Below, in pieces: positions 1 to 11,870 of a DNA stretch of 64,000 bases (the first letter of the stretch is position 1; every line of letters starts with the position of its first letter). A program made the translations under genes and the position numbers. Source of the DNA: Ligustrum vulgare (Eukaryota > Streptophyta > Magnoliopsida > Lamiales > Oleaceae); assembly GCA_963555705.1 (NCBI GenBank), contig OY743172.1, positions 25,915,446 through 25,979,445 on the forward strand, written 5' to 3'. A model generated the notes under the pieces. It saw nothing but the letters and a program-made list of their open reading frames with translations. It did not search any database and had not been told where the DNA came from.

Positions 1-161
1 TATAATTAAATATAGACTTTAATGGACTCTTAAAATATATTTTAAAGTCATGCATTATTCAATAAAGATTTTTTTAAATCATACGAAAGTTAGGGGTATT
101 TAATTTATTAATCAAATTAATACAAATCTGTAAATAGTAGACTTTGACGAACTTTTGGGCT
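1..161. other. AT-rich flank, nothing coding
   Basis: AT-rich sequence next to the first retroelement. No open frame or RNA gene is recognisable. The phrases resemble dispersed AT-rich repeats seen again near 8.0-8.2 kb (a shared block around attaaagtc in opposite orientation), but no element ends could be defined. Confidence 0.5.
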
Positions 162-409
162 TGATAAAATTAGTGTAAATGAATAATATTTTTATATATT
201 TTAATAATCAATACTATACAAGCAACTATACAAATAGAGGTTGAGCTATTCTAGGAATACAATTATATACAAGGTCACGATCCCGTAACGTTCTCCTATC
301 ACCAACCATAATATCAATCACATATCAATGTATATTTTATTTCCTTCAATAGATTATACCCCGATCAAGGGATGCAATCATGGGATCAATCACGGGATTT
401 ATTCCAACA
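162..409 (-). repeat. 3' LTR of copia element 1
   Basis: 248 bp, aligned by eye to 4926-5176 along its whole length with scattered substitutions and a few small indels. It carries TG/CA termini on the minus strand. The mismatches indicate an old insertion. Confidence 0.92.
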
Positions 410-416
410 TTCCCCC

Positions 417-3400
417 TCAAGTTGGCGAGTGAATATCATGAAGTCCCAACTTGTCACTTAATTGTCGGAACTGTTTACTTCCCAAAGGCTTGGTAAAGAT
501 ATCTGCAAGTTGGGAATGTGACGGAACATATGAGGTTGAAATTACCCCGGCTAGTAATTTTTTCCTAACAATGTGACAATCAATCTCAATATGTTTAGTT
601 CGCTCATGGAAGACTGGATTTCTGGCAATGTGGAATGCTGCCTGATTATCACAAAATAAAGTTGTCGGCTATTTTTGTAGGACCTTGAGATCTTGTAAAA
701 TGTATCGTATCCATGTGATCTCCAAACTTGTCATGGCCATAGCTCGATATTGTGCTTCTGCGAAAGAACGAGTCACATTTACTTGTTTCTTCGACTTCCA
801 GGGAATTAAAGAATTTCCTAAGAATATGCAGTATCCCGAAATAGAACGTCGAGTTATTGTGCAACATGCCCAATCCGAATTGCAGTAGGCTTTTAATGTG
901 AGATCGGTAGAGGAAGGAAAGAATAATCCTTGACCAGGATTGCCATTAATAAATCTTAAGACCCTTAAAGATGCTTCCCAATGCGGTTTTCGTGGATTTT
1001 GTATAAATTGACTTAAGATTTGTACAGAGTATATCACATCAGGTCTTGTCACTATAAGGTAAATCAATTTCCCAACCAACCTCCTGTATTTGGTAGGATC
1101 ATGTAGTAAATCGCATCATCAGAATTTAACTTCAAATGTTCCTCCATTGGGAATGAATTAGGATGAGATCCAAGTAATCCCACGTCCTTCAAAATATCCA
1201 ATGCATATTTTCTTTGGGAAATAAAAATTCCTTTTCGGGATCGAGAGACTTCAATGCCAAAAAAATATTTTGAATCATCAAGATCTTTGATATGAAATTG
1301 TTGAAGGAGAAATTCTTTGAGGGATTTAATTTCTTTCTCAATATTTCCCGTCACAATTATGTCATCAACATAAATGAGTACCATAGTAAATGAGCTCCCA
1401 TTGGATTTGGTAAATAAGGAATAAACATCCTTTGATTGATCAAAACCTACCTTCTGAATAGCATTATAGAATTTTGTAATCCAATTACGAGAAGCTTGTT
1501 TCAAACCATACAGGGATTTATTGAGCCGACATACCATATTCTCCCCCTGTCGATGAAGTCCAAGTGGAACCTCCATATATATCACCTCATCTAGATCACC
1601 ATGGAGAAAAGCATTTTGAACATCCATTTGGTGAAGGAACCAATTACGGGAAGCGGCAATGGCTAAGAGGCATCGCACAGTCATAAGTTTGGCAGTGGGA
1701 GAGAATGTTTCCAAATAATCAACTCCTTCAATCTATGTATAGCTTTTAGTAACAAGGCGAGCTTTGTACCGTTCAATTGAACCATTAGAATTATATTTGA
1801 TGTTGTAGACCCATTTGCAACCACTGGGTCGATGTCCTGGAGGTAATGAAACAAGTTGCCAAGTATTGTTATGAATGGGAGCATCCAACTCAGCCTGCAT
1901 AGCCTCATTCCATTTTGGATCAAGAATTGCCTAAGAATAGTTAGTGGGTTCACGGAGACCAGATATACTTGCAAGGAAAGAAAAATGAGAAGGGAAAATG
2001 CATGCATATGATAAAGAATTAGAGAGAGGGTGCCTTGTACCTCGAGGAAGATCTGACGATGGAGTTGAGAATTGGTGGGGTCCGGTGTGAGCGAAGTGCA
2101 TAGAATAATCAGCATGCCAAGCCGATTGTGTAGGAGATTGACTAGAATGTCGGGTTGTGGGAGTGGGGTTCCGTTCAGGTGACTCAATATTTGGTGTTAA
2201 AGTATGTAAGGTGGATGAGGCAGGTGGCTCTGTGACTTAGGGGTTGACAGAGTCACATTGGAAGGATCAGTGCTGAGTGGGGAGTTAGGTTCTATAATAG
2301 TTGAGTCGATGTTTAAGGGATAGAAATGAGGATGGCTTGGATTAGGTAATGGTGGGATGTTAGGTGGAATGTTATGTTTGAAAGGAAATATGTTTTCATG
2401 GAATTTGACGTCTCGACTAACAAAAAATTTCTTAGTTGTTAAGTCGAACAATTTGTAACCTTTTTGACCAGTAGGGTATCCAATGAAAATACAACGGTTA
2501 GCACGTGGTTCAAATTTGGTTATAGGTTGAACTATAGTTGCATAACATAGGCATCCAAAAACACGAAGATGATTAAATGATGGTGGCTGATGGTGTAAGC
2601 GTTCGAATGGTGTAAGGTGGGAGATAAGGGGTGTTGGCAAGCGGTTAATTAAATATATAGCAGTCAATACACATTTGCCCCAAAAAGTAATGGGCACATT
2701 AGATTGGAAAAGTAGGGCGCGAGCAACCTATAAAATGTGACGATCCTCGCGTTCTACAACTCCATTTTGTTGTGGAGTGTAAACACAAGAACGTTGAAAC
2801 TCAATCCCTTTGGTGGGAAAAAAAAAAGAACTTAAAGAAATAAATTCCTTGCCATTATCGCTCTGAATGATTTTTATTTGCAAGTTGAATTGAGTCATAA
2901 AAGTATAAAAAGAGTTTAGTAATATAGGGGCATCAGATTTGTGTGTCATAATAAATATGCAGGTGCAACGAGTGAAATCATCAACAATTGTTAGAAAATA
3001 ACGAGCGCCTGAATATGTATGATGCTTATGTGGTCCCCAAATGTCACAATGAATTAATTGAAATGGTAAAATAGAAGAAATAGTACTAGACGGGAAAGGG
3101 AAGCGGTTTTGCTTAGATGGTGGACAAATGTCGCAATTATTCTCAAAAGACACATTAAAAGAGGAAATGGACTTAGATATTAGACGAAGACATGCTAGAG
3201 ACGGGTGGCCAAGCCGGTGATTCTAAGTGGGGTCGACGGTATTGGTGTGACATGCGGTAGATAATTTTGAAACCAGTGACGTGAAATAAAGATCTCCATT
3301 CTGCTTACCCCAGTCAATCATCTTCCCCGTAGCCAAATCCTGCAAAATACAAAAATCCGGGAATAGAATCACGCAACAATTCAAGGACTTGGTAATTTTA

Positions 3401-4854
3401 CCGGCAGATAAAAGATTTAATTGGAAAGAAGACACATGGAGAACATCGTTTAAAAAAATATCTTTATTAAATAAGATTGTCCCAGTAGAGTTAATGGGTA
3501 CGGTAGAACCGGTAGGTTAATTAACATGAGATGTTTTGGGTGGGTGTGTTTGAACAAATGATGTGGGATCAGAAGTAATATGATCTGTGGCCCCACTATC
3601 TAGAACCCAATAATTTGACAAAATAGAATTAATTGAGGGAGTATTACACAGACCTGTTGTGTTTGCATAAACATCAACATTACCCTTAGACATATTGGTC
3701 ATGGCAGTGGTCAACTGCTGAATTTGTTCACTCGATAGTCCTGGAAAGATAGCTTGCAAGTTCGGGCTGATGGAAGAGGGAACATTTGCAGGTCCATGTG
3801 GATGGGCATCCACTTTATCTATGGCTAGAGGTGTGGTAGCTGTCACATGTGCAGCGTGGTAATTTTGCCCTATAAGTTGTGATTATCGATTTTCATATGG
3901 CTTATTACTTCTTGATCTGTAATTGGGGTCATATTTTGGTTTGAAATTAGGGTCATGTCTCAGGTGCCCAGGTAGAAATCCATGAAGTTTATTGCATGTA
4001 TCTATAGTATGATTGTCCTTCTTGCAATAATAACAAAATTGTTTTTCATTTTTAGAAAAGGAAGAGTTACCAGATGACTTTTGATTAACATTGGAGCCTC
4101 TGGATCCCCGTATAGCGGCTGCAACGGAAAAGTTCTCATTGAGGGATCAATTCTCAATCTCTCGGTGCTTCTCCTCTTGAGTCATCATGTTATAGATCTC
4201 ACTAATGTCCAGAACTGGTTTCATGAGCAATATTTGGCCTCGAACTGTTTTATATGATTCACTAAGTCCCATAAGGAACCGCATGAGGCGATCCTCATTA
4301 TGATACTCTTTTGTTTCCCTCATCACATTTACAACAATCACATGAGCATGGGGGGCGATAAGAATCAAGCTCGTCCTAATACCCACGTAATTTTGTAAAT
4401 AGTTCGCTACTGTCATGGTTCCTTGGACATGTGAGGAAATAGATTGCTTGATCTTGAATATACGTGGCAAATTTCCTTGAGAGAAGTGAGCTCGAAAATC
4501 TTCCCAAACATGTTTGGCAGTAAGGACAAAAAGAACATTGAGCACGAGTTCCGGTGAAACCGAATGTGAGAACCATGAAATCAACATATGGTTTACTCTA
4601 TGCCACAAGTTATATTCATCTGGCTTTTCGGTTTTGGAAGGCTCTTTGAATCTTCCATCGATAAAGCCTAATTTATTTCTCACCGAAAGAGCAATTTTGA
4701 CTGACCTATTCCACATGGCCCAGTTCTCGCAGTTCAACAACAAAGAGGAAAGTGAGATGGATGAATTATCTAAATGATGAAAGTAATAGTAGCTTGATGG
4801 GTCAAGGCCATCTGCTTGTTTTGTGGTAGAGTTAGGATCTGTTGGAGCCGCCAT
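417..4854 (-). pseudogene. copia gag-pol polyprotein remnant
   Basis: Minus-strand polyprotein broken into at least seven frames. In order: gag (4147-4854, starts MAAPTDPNST), a CX2CX4HX4C zinc knuckle near 3990-4035 (CYYCKKDNHTIDTC), protease (3517-3846, motif DSGATDHI), GAG-pre-integrase (3223-3435), integrase core (2728-3153, with TIVDDFTR and SDNGKEF), integrase C-terminal part (2197-2697), reverse transcriptase (1064-1900, with LIYVDDIIVTG) and RNase H (417-1079). The final stop lies at 417-419, inside the stretch leading to the polypurine tract. In-frame stops and shifts between modules make a functional product impossible. Lineage within copia was not determined. Confidence 0.9.
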
Positions 4855-4915
4855 TATAATTTAATAGTCTAGAAAAAATGTTTAGAGATTCAAGGTTTAG
4901 AGAGCATGAATTATT

Positions 4916-4925
4916 TCTGATACCA
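4916..4925 (-). other. Primer-binding site of copia element 1
   Basis: The minus strand reads TGGTATCAGA immediately after the 5' LTR, the usual plant initiator tRNA-Met primer site. It fixes the inner edge of the LTR and the orientation of the element. Confidence 0.88.
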
Positions 4926-5176
4926 TGATAAAATTAGAGTAAATGAATAATATTTCTGTATATTTCAATAATCAATACTATACAAGCAACTATATAAATT
5001 GAGGTTGAGCTATTCTATGAATACAATTATATACAAGTTCATGATCCCATAATTTTCTCCTATCACCAGCCATAATATCAATCACATATCATTAATGTAT
5101 CTTTTCTTTCCTTCAATAGATTATACACCCATCAATGGATGCAATCATGAAATCAATCACGGGATTTATTCCAACA
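4926..5176 (-). repeat. 5' LTR of copia element 1
   Basis: 251 bp copy of 162-409 next to the primer-binding site, so this is the 5' LTR on the minus strand. It ends at the ca of ttccaaca. Confidence 0.92.
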
Positions 5177-5629
5177 GAAAGTATAAATTGAAATATTTTT
5201 ATTTCTCTTCCACCTAACCTAGAGAATTCAAAGGAATTTCAATTCTCTCCATTTCCCTTCATGCCGCCTGCTTCTTCCTGCCAAACACTTCTTTGCTCAG
5301 AATTATGCCCAGAATTCTCTATTTCAGTCTTGACTCTTGATTCTTGCTCCGTGTGTAAAAAATTCTTGATTCTTGCTGTTGATAGGTGTTTTGAAAGCAT
5401 CAATACTTCTGCTATAATAAAATCTGTTGTAAAGCATCAATGGTTCAGTTATAATAAAATCTATTGCATTCAAATGGTAGCGATTATGACCATAGTACAC
5501 TTTTTAAAATATGTTGCAAAGCATCAACGTTATTGAATTGACTTATAATGATACGTCTCATGTATCTTCTTAACTATATTATAAGAGTGAATTTTATGTC
5601 ACTATTCATTTTTGACAAGGCTATTTTGA
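5177..5629. other. Non-coding stretch
   Basis: No supported gene. A 91-codon open frame on the plus strand (5261-5536) has no recognisable domain and contains a short repeated phrase (aagcatcaa...aataaaatctgttg), so it is treated as chance. Confidence 0.5.
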
Positions 5630-6002
5630 CATTTAGCGATTTTGTCCTTTTTTTTTTTTTTTACTTAAGTATTCTTCGTCTGGTCAACTTTCACTCTAAT
5701 GAAGTTGTAATAGCAAAATCTTGATATTAATGTAAAGTTCTCATATAGTGATATAGTATTTTACTACATTATTTTTGAATTACGAAACCGTCAAAGGTAG
5801 CAAAAGTTATAGTCGTTTAAAATTGTCCCTTAACAGTGCATTTTTCTTTTCTTTTTTTTTTTTACCAGTCAATTTTCGTCTTATTTTTTATATATGCACT
5901 CTAGACAAAAATAACCATATTTTGTAATTTCTTTTATTAACCAAAAATATTTTCAAGGTAAAATATGTGATTGAAAAGTAGATTAAGAAATGTGTGTGGT
6001 TA

Positions 6003-6310
6003 GAGCATCTCTAAGGTATATTAATTGGGAAAAAATAGATTGCCACATAGGAAAAATAAATAAGGATATGAAAATTTAATCTCCAATGATTAGTTTGCAT
6101 GCTTACGTGGAACTGACGTGACAGGGACATTATCTTATACAATATTTAGATGTAGACAACTTGCTAAACAATGTATACATAACAAATTATAGACAAATAT
6201 CATTAGGAATAAACTTTAAAATTCACTATCTATTTTATCAATATAGGTGAGATAATTATCTACATAAGTGCCACATAGATCAAAATACGCATAAATCATT
6301 AGAGATGCTC
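6003..6310. mobile_element. Tourist-like MITE (PIF/Harbinger type)
   Basis: A 308-bp non-coding element has terminal inverted repeats GAGCATCTCTAA at both ends (6003 onward, and reverse-complemented up to 6310). It is flanked by direct TTA trinucleotides (6000-6002 and 6311-6313). Small size, GAGCATCTC-like termini and a 3-bp TTA duplication fit non-autonomous PIF/Harbinger elements. Superfamily assignment rests only on these end features. Confidence 0.8.
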
Positions 6311-6404
6311 TTAGAAAGTTATTTTGGGAGATGAGTTGCAACCAAACAGGTAAGTTCTTAATGTACCATATTTTGAAAGGATTAAGCTATTTGTATTATT
6401 TGGT

Positions 6405-6507
6405 TTACACATTCCCTTATACACCACTCACATGGGTGAGATTCACAAAAAATATTAAAATATTTGTGGGTCCCACACATGTGAGTGGTGTGTAAGAGAG
6501 TATGTAA
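6405..6507. repeat. Foldback hairpin of about 100 bp
   Basis: The left arm (acaccactcacatg core) is the imperfect reverse complement of the right arm (catgtgagtggtgt core). A loop of about 20 bp rich in A/T lies between them. No flanking target duplication was found. It may be a tiny MITE. Confidence 0.65.
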
Positions 6508-7740
6508 AAATGTGTACGTACATGTAGCTTAATTCATTTTGAACAGCTCATAAAAAAAACTATAAATTTGTCTTTTCAAAATATATATACATTGTCAAAA
6601 TAAGGTGAACATGCATCAAAAAATAACCACTTACTTTTTAAATTCGTGTAGTGGCGATCCTTAAAAATATATTTTTTAATTTTTCTTTTATTAGTTAACT
6701 TTCATCTTATTTTCAAAATCATGCATTGTTTAGATAAAATTGAAATATTAATATACTACACAAAGATCTCATTAAAATTTACAAATTCGTCTTGAAAATT
6801 ATATAATGTTTGATGAATCATAATTTGACAAACAGTGGTCACCCCTATTTTGTCATTTTGTACATTTTTTTCTTCATTTGATCAACTTTGTGGACTCAAA
6901 TGAAATAGAAATAGCAAGATCTTGATATTAATGTTGAGTTATCACACAGTATTTTACCATATTATTTTTGAATTACAAATTGTCAAACATGGCAAAAAGT
7001 TATAGTCGTTCAAATGGTTCCTTAACGATGTATTTTTCATTTTTATATGATTCAATTTTTATTTCATTTTTATATAGAAAATTACGTTTTTAATGTAACA
7101 CTTCGAAAATGTTATAAAAACTATAAACTTGCATTTGCAAACCCATTTTCATTTGTCTTCACTCTTTTTTTTTTTTTTTTTTTTTTGGTCATTTTTAAAG
7201 GCTCAAATGAAGTCGTAACAGAAAAGATCTTGATAAGAATATGAAGTTATCACATACTTTATCACATTATTTTTGAATTACAAAATCGTCAATCATAATA
7301 ATCGTTATAGAAATTTAAAATTATTCATTAACAATGAATTTTTTATTTTTTTCACAAGTCAACTTTCATCTCATTTTCGACGTATGCACTCTAGACAAAA
7401 AAAATTTTTAACGTACTACTTCGAAAACCTCATAAAAAAATTACAAATTTGACTTTTCAAAATATGTATATTCGACTGTCAAAACAAGACGAACACACAT
7501 CCAAGAATGGTCGTTGATCACTTTTTTTTATTTTTTAAATATTTATGGTTACTGATCTTTAAAAATCTATTTTTTTATTTTACAAGTTAACTTTCGTCCC
7601 ATTTTTCAAAATCATGTATACTTTATATAAAACAAAGTCTTTTAATATACTATTTAACGAGCACGCACAATCTACAAATTCTTCTTTGAAATTTTCTAAC
7701 ATCTGAGACAAAATGTTATTTTTTTATTTTTAATGTATGA

Positions 7741-8200
7741 TAACACTATAACATACATAATTACAGACACTACTCTTGTATTGCACGAGTTGAGTTAGTA
7801 TTATTAAATGTAAGAAGTGCGATTATGAACATAGTACAATTTTTTGGAGTCGATATCAAACGTAATTTTATTTTTTTCCATTTTTATCACAAATATTTCT
7901 CTATCGTAAAACTATTTATCAGCTCTACATTGTATTTTTTTTTTTTTTTGTAATTCACATGACAAATAATTTAACTATGCATGTTTTCACACCATAGGAA
8001 AGTTATTCTATTAATATTCAAGTTTTTCGATTAAAAAATTGAATTTTGTAAAAGTTTTAAAAGTCTTTTAAATAACAAAGTTTTTGAAAGTCTACAGAAG
8101 TCTTTAACAATTTATGCAAATCCATTAAAGTCAATGAAATGCAATCCATTAAAACAAGTCATTCAAAAAAAGTTTTCAAAATCTCAATTAAATAAATCCT
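7741..8200. other. AT-rich spacer upstream of MIR172
   Basis: Mostly A/T runs and no coding signal. The 8010-8180 part has repeated aaagtctt-like phrases reminiscent of a dispersed repeat. It holds the distal promoter region of the MIR172 locus, but no specific elements can be called. Confidence 0.45.
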
Positions 8201-8212
8201 CTGAATGTGTGT

Positions 8213-8320
8213 CTATATATATATTCAAGAAACCCCTCTACACTGCGTGAGTTCTCTAACCCTTTCTGCCTCCCCCAACCATCTCTCTCTCTCTCTCTCA
8301 CACTCTCTCTCACACAGACG
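8213..8320 (+). promoter_or_regulatory. Candidate MIR172 core promoter and CT-rich leader
   Basis: A TATATATAT run at about 8213-8222 is followed, 60-100 bp downstream, by a pyrimidine-rich ct-repeat leader (8283-8315) typical of plant 5' leaders. It lies about 0.7 kb upstream of the miR172 hairpin on the same strand. The start site itself is inferred. Confidence 0.4.
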
Positions 8321-8971
8321 CGCAGAAGAGAGTTACACATCAGGCTTGTCAATATTTCTTGTTCTTTTATGTAATTTTTTCACATATAATATTGAATTCT
8401 AATTTGAATAGTTAATTTTTATTCACTGTACGTGTTCTTGAATCTTTATACAATCTTCTTTAGATCGGATTCACCAGCCTTTAAGTCCTTCCTTCTAAAT
8501 ATAAAACCCTTGTTTTTTCTTGGTGGATTATCTGTTACTTTCTTATTCGATACATATAAAGAACTTCTGCGTTTTATTTATCTGTTACTTTTTTATTGTC
8601 ATTTTCTGTGATTGGGATATATACGAAAGCAATTTTAAAAAATAGGTTATTTAAATTATAACCGAAGTTATTTAAAAAAGGGTTTTTATTTTTGTTCTTT
8701 TGTGGTAAGAAAATGAGTTTTAATAATGTAATGGATTAATTTACAGTTATTCATTGATAACAACCCACATCAGCCTCAGAGTACTGGTGGCTTTCTTGCC
8801 AGCTGATTGTGTTTGAACCACAAATAAAGTTTACCCGCAAAATTTTCCAGAAGTCAATTGAATAAATTTATACAATTTGTTGGAGATCAGGATGGGGAAA
8901 TTATGGAGATTTTGGATGAACAACTCAACTCTATAGTTGAAACGTGGAGTCAACAGTCGTTGTTTGCTGGT

Positions 8972-8992
8972 GTAGCATCATCAAGATTCACA
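8972..8992 (+). ncRNA. miR172 star (5p) strand
   Basis: 21 nt beginning gtagcatcatcaagattcac. It pairs with 9059-9079 with the usual 3' offset of a DCL1 duplex. It begins GTAG where many family members have GCAG. Confidence 0.9.
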
Positions 8993-9058
8993 TGGAAATG
9001 CAAGGTGGTGAGTTCATCTCTCTCTTCTATCTCTCACTGCTGTAGCATTTTGGTAGTG

Positions 9059-9079
9059 AGAATCTTGATGATGCTGCAT
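9059..9079 (+). ncRNA. Mature miR172 (3p)
   Basis: 21 nt beginning agaatcttgatgatgctgca. It is identical to the miR172a/b-type mature sequence conserved across flowering plants and lies on the 3' arm as expected. Confidence 0.96.
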
Positions 9080-9093
9080 TGACAATAAACGAC

Positions 9094-10711
9094 TAGCAAA
9101 TCAATAGAATTGCAGCTTTGCATGCCTCCTGATTATGTCATAAACTAGGTAAACTCATTATTCTTCAGTTATTTGTGTGATTCTGCCAGATGGGATTTTG
9201 GTATTTTGTGTGAAAATATATATAAATTTTGAAAATGTGCAGAAAATTCTCTGATTATTCTCATGTGCAGAAGAAGTCTTGATGGAATCATTGAGGATGT
9301 TACACATAAATAAATTAAAATAAACAGGTAATTATTTTTCATTTTTGTTTATTTTCCACATTAATTATTGGAGCTTACATTTGTTATTGAATATTTTTTC
9401 CCCAGAAAGTTTTGGAATATTGTAATTTCTCATATTATGGATAATGGGCTAATGGCCACCCGAGACATGTCATTAGACAAGAATTTGCATTGTCACATTT
9501 TTAGTCTTTTTACTGTTCTCTAATTAATGACATGGTAGATAAGCAATATTGAATACGCAATCAATTTAATAAAAAATCTTTAAAATGTTGTCTCTTATAA
9601 TACTATATATAAGTCGCTATTGTTTATACGCACTCTAAAATGCTTGTAGACATTGAACAAAATTGGTTTTGTCTCTTTTTGACAATTTTATAAATGATTT
9701 ATAAAGAGAAAATGGTGATGGTTCCTACAAAATGTTGGGATAATCAATGATGAGTCCAAAGAATCAATCCAGCACAAGCGGACAACACAATGTAAGAGGA
9801 AAAAAAATTTCGATACCAAAATTATAGAGTAAAAAAAAAAAAAAAAATTGGCGGATCCAGCCCAAGCGGCCGAACGCCCTAGCCGAGGGCTAGATCCATG
9901 AGTGGGGATAATTAATAATAGAGTGGTACTAGAAGTACAGGGAGCATGTATACAGGGTTGTACAAGGGGATTTACCCATAATAATAATAATGTTTGTGGG
10001 GGGTTGAAGTTGGTATAATTATTTATAAATTTATGTGTTTTCTTGTGAAGGTTTCTTTAAAAAATGTTTACTTTTTTGGAAAAGTTCTTACATTTTTTCG
10101 AGTTAGTTGCTCTTTAACATTATCAACATGAGTCCACTTAAGTGGACCTATGCATTGCAACTTGGCATGTACAACATCAGAGAAATTTTCAGTCCATCAA
10201 TTTCTCACCTCTAAATAATAGTACCAATTATCTTCATTTTCCTCCATTTTTTACAATGATGATTTTGACAATTTATTTCAACACCTATCTTTATTTATTC
10301 TGACTGAGTTTGAGGTATGAATCCTTTTGCATTATTCAATAATGCATTAAATATCAAATTAAGATAAAAGACAAACAAGTACTTGACCTTGATTAACGTA
10401 ATATTCGAGCATATTCATTTGTAAAAGTTAATATTTATATTTGCCTTTGATGGAAAAATTAATTCACATTGTACGTAAGATTAAATAACGGCAAGATGAG
10501 CAACTTATTTTTTTTTTTTAATTTTAAATAAAATGTGTGTTTAAAAAGTGGTTTCGAAAAATATGTGTGCTTAAAAAGTATTTTGAGATATTGTATTATA
10601 TATAAATTATTTTATAAATGGTAATGATTATGTTAAAAAATATGGATAAATTATGTATGTTGTTCCAGTTTTATGAACATAGTTATTTGTGTGCTATGAA
10701 AAAAGTTAGCA
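9094..10711. other. Downstream MIR172 transcript region and spacer
   Basis: No protein gene. The first few hundred bases probably belong to the 3' part or introns of the primary miR172 transcript, but no splice sites or poly(A) site can be assigned. A poly-A run at about 9831-9847 is followed by a short GC-rich island (9850-9910) unlike its surroundings. The rest is AT-rich. Confidence 0.5.
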
Positions 10712-10964
10712 AGGAAATATGGGGTAATTTGTACAAAATGTCTTTACGTTTGGTATGCATTATGCAAAATATCTTAACGTTTTAACTTTTGGCACAAAAA
10801 GTCCCTACGTATCTATTTTTTTGCGGAAAACGTCTTTTCTGTTAATTTAGACCTCTTTCCACCGTTAATTTGGGTTTACACGATCAACCTTCAAAATTTT
10901 GAAGGGTATTTTCCTCAAAAATAAAGTAACCCATTTCATTTCATCCCCTTCACCAGCCGTTCCT

Positions 10965-11870
10965 CTCTACTGGTCCTCCATCAACTGCTATAAATTGGAA
11001 GGTATCACCTGCAATAGCAAGTCTCGGTCACCTTAATCTGTCTTACAATCGATTTCTGCCCCTCCCTTTGGAACATTTTCATAGATTGAGAGTAATTTGG
11101 AATCAATTGATTTGAGTTTTGATCTTCTGTCCGGGTCACCAAACTACGGCTTGCCTATTTCAATCCAAAATTTGGAATCAATGGATTTGAGTTTTGATCT
11201 TTCAGGATGGCTCATTGGCTTCCATATCAAAAATGAATCGAGTATCAGTGTATCCCCATAAATTCAGTGTTCTAAAAAGCGTAAAGCGTGACGAAGCGGC
11301 GAGGTCAAGCTTCGCGCCTAAGCGTGAAAAAGTCTAGCAATGCACAACCGAAGCACGGTTAAAGCTTGAAGCATGACGAAGCGTAAAAGTCAAGTTTCAA
11401 ACTTAAGCGCGCCTAAACGTAAGATTAAGCGAACTTTTTAGAACAGAGCCCAGAATTCTACACATGAAACTGTTTGTTTTGGCGAATAGTTATAAAACTA
11501 AATTGAACTAGATTCATGGCTAACTACGAAAATAGTTTTGCATTTCAACCCTCTGGGGTAGGGGTCAGTGAAAAATAGTTTCTCATACTCATTCATGGTA
11601 GTGCAGCTTGTGTAATTTGATGGTACAATCCTATGAATTCTTACAAATCTATGGGGATTATTAGCACTTTGATAGTATTGGTATTAAGATAAATCTTTAC
11701 CTGAAACTACTTTTCAGGACCTGTCAACAATATTAGCATTTTTTTACTCTCAAATCTTAGCATTATAGATCTCCATGAGAATGAATTGACATGTGAGGTT
11801 CCTACAAATATTGGGTTGCTGTCAAATTTGGAACAACAATACTTCATATGTGCCTCCGTCATTGATGAGT
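10965..11870 (+). pseudogene. Leucine-rich-repeat gene fragments inside the MULE
   Basis: Two stretches translate to LRR-like text on the plus strand. Near 10980-11100 the frame gives SLGHLNLSYNRFLPLP. Near 11745-11850 it gives LSIIDLHENELTCEVPTNIG followed by LLSNLE. These match the consensus of plant LRR receptor-like proteins (LxxLDLSxNxLxGxIPxxIGxLxxL). Stops, lost frames and the intervening repeat at 11269-11444 show they are fragments. The parental gene cannot be named. Confidence 0.7.
11269..11444. mobile_element. Small MITE-like repeat rich in AAGCG motifs
   Basis: A 176-bp segment has GTTCTAAAAAG at its left end and the reverse complement cttttt-agaac at its right end. It is filled with repeated aagcg/aagct-type pentamers. 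It sits inside the Mutator-like element. No convincing target duplication was found, so the superfamily is open. Confidence 0.6.

Larger units (their letters stand above)
162..5176 (-). mobile_element. Ty1/copia LTR retrotransposon 1, decayed
   Basis: Two LTRs of about 250 bp (162-409 and 4926-5176) bracket gag-pol remnants read on the minus strand. On that strand each LTR begins TGTTGGAATAAATC and ends TTTTATCA. A primer-binding site TGGTATCAGA, matching the initiator tRNA-Met type, abuts the 5' LTR at 4916-4925. A polypurine tract (ttgagggggaa on the minus strand) abuts the 3' LTR at 410-420. Gene order gag, protease, integrase, reverse transcriptase, RNase H marks the copia superfamily. 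The flanks gggct and gaaag do not form a target duplication, so a boundary has changed since insertion. Several stops and frameshifts make it non-functional. Confidence 0.93.
5630..7740. repeat. Degenerate tandem repeat region
   Basis: Several phrases recur in the same order: a tract like cttgatattaatgt (near 5720, 6920, 7228), attatttttgaattac (5770, 6962, 7266), gcactctagacaaaa (5896, 7386), cataaaaaaa-ctataaatttg (6550, 7108, 7429), and a block like ttagttaactttc (6690, 7585). Spacings of about 310 and 560 bp point to at least three decayed copies of a composite unit. Long T-runs occur in each copy. No protein is encoded. The region is split by the MITE at 6003-6310. Confidence 0.7.
8956..9093 (+). 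ncRNA. MIR172: MIR172 precursor hairpin
   Basis: A 138-nt foldback runs from gtcgttgtttgctgg on the 5' arm to caataaacgac on the 3' arm. The 3' arm contains the exact canonical miR172 sequence (agaatcttgatgatgctgca plus t) and the 5' arm contains its star strand. The two arms pair through the mature region and beyond it at the base. Family knowledge: miR172 targets AP2-like transcription factor transcripts (AP2, TOE, SMZ types) and controls flowering time and floral organ identity; it is made from a Pol II transcript. The overlapping 74-codon plus-strand ORF (8858-9082) is a shadow of the hairpin. Confidence 0.96.

Noticed and set aside
8858..9082. 74-codon plus-strand ORF over the MIR172 hairpin
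   Set aside because: Explained by the miRNA stem; no domain. A miRNA-encoded peptide cannot be claimed from sequence alone.
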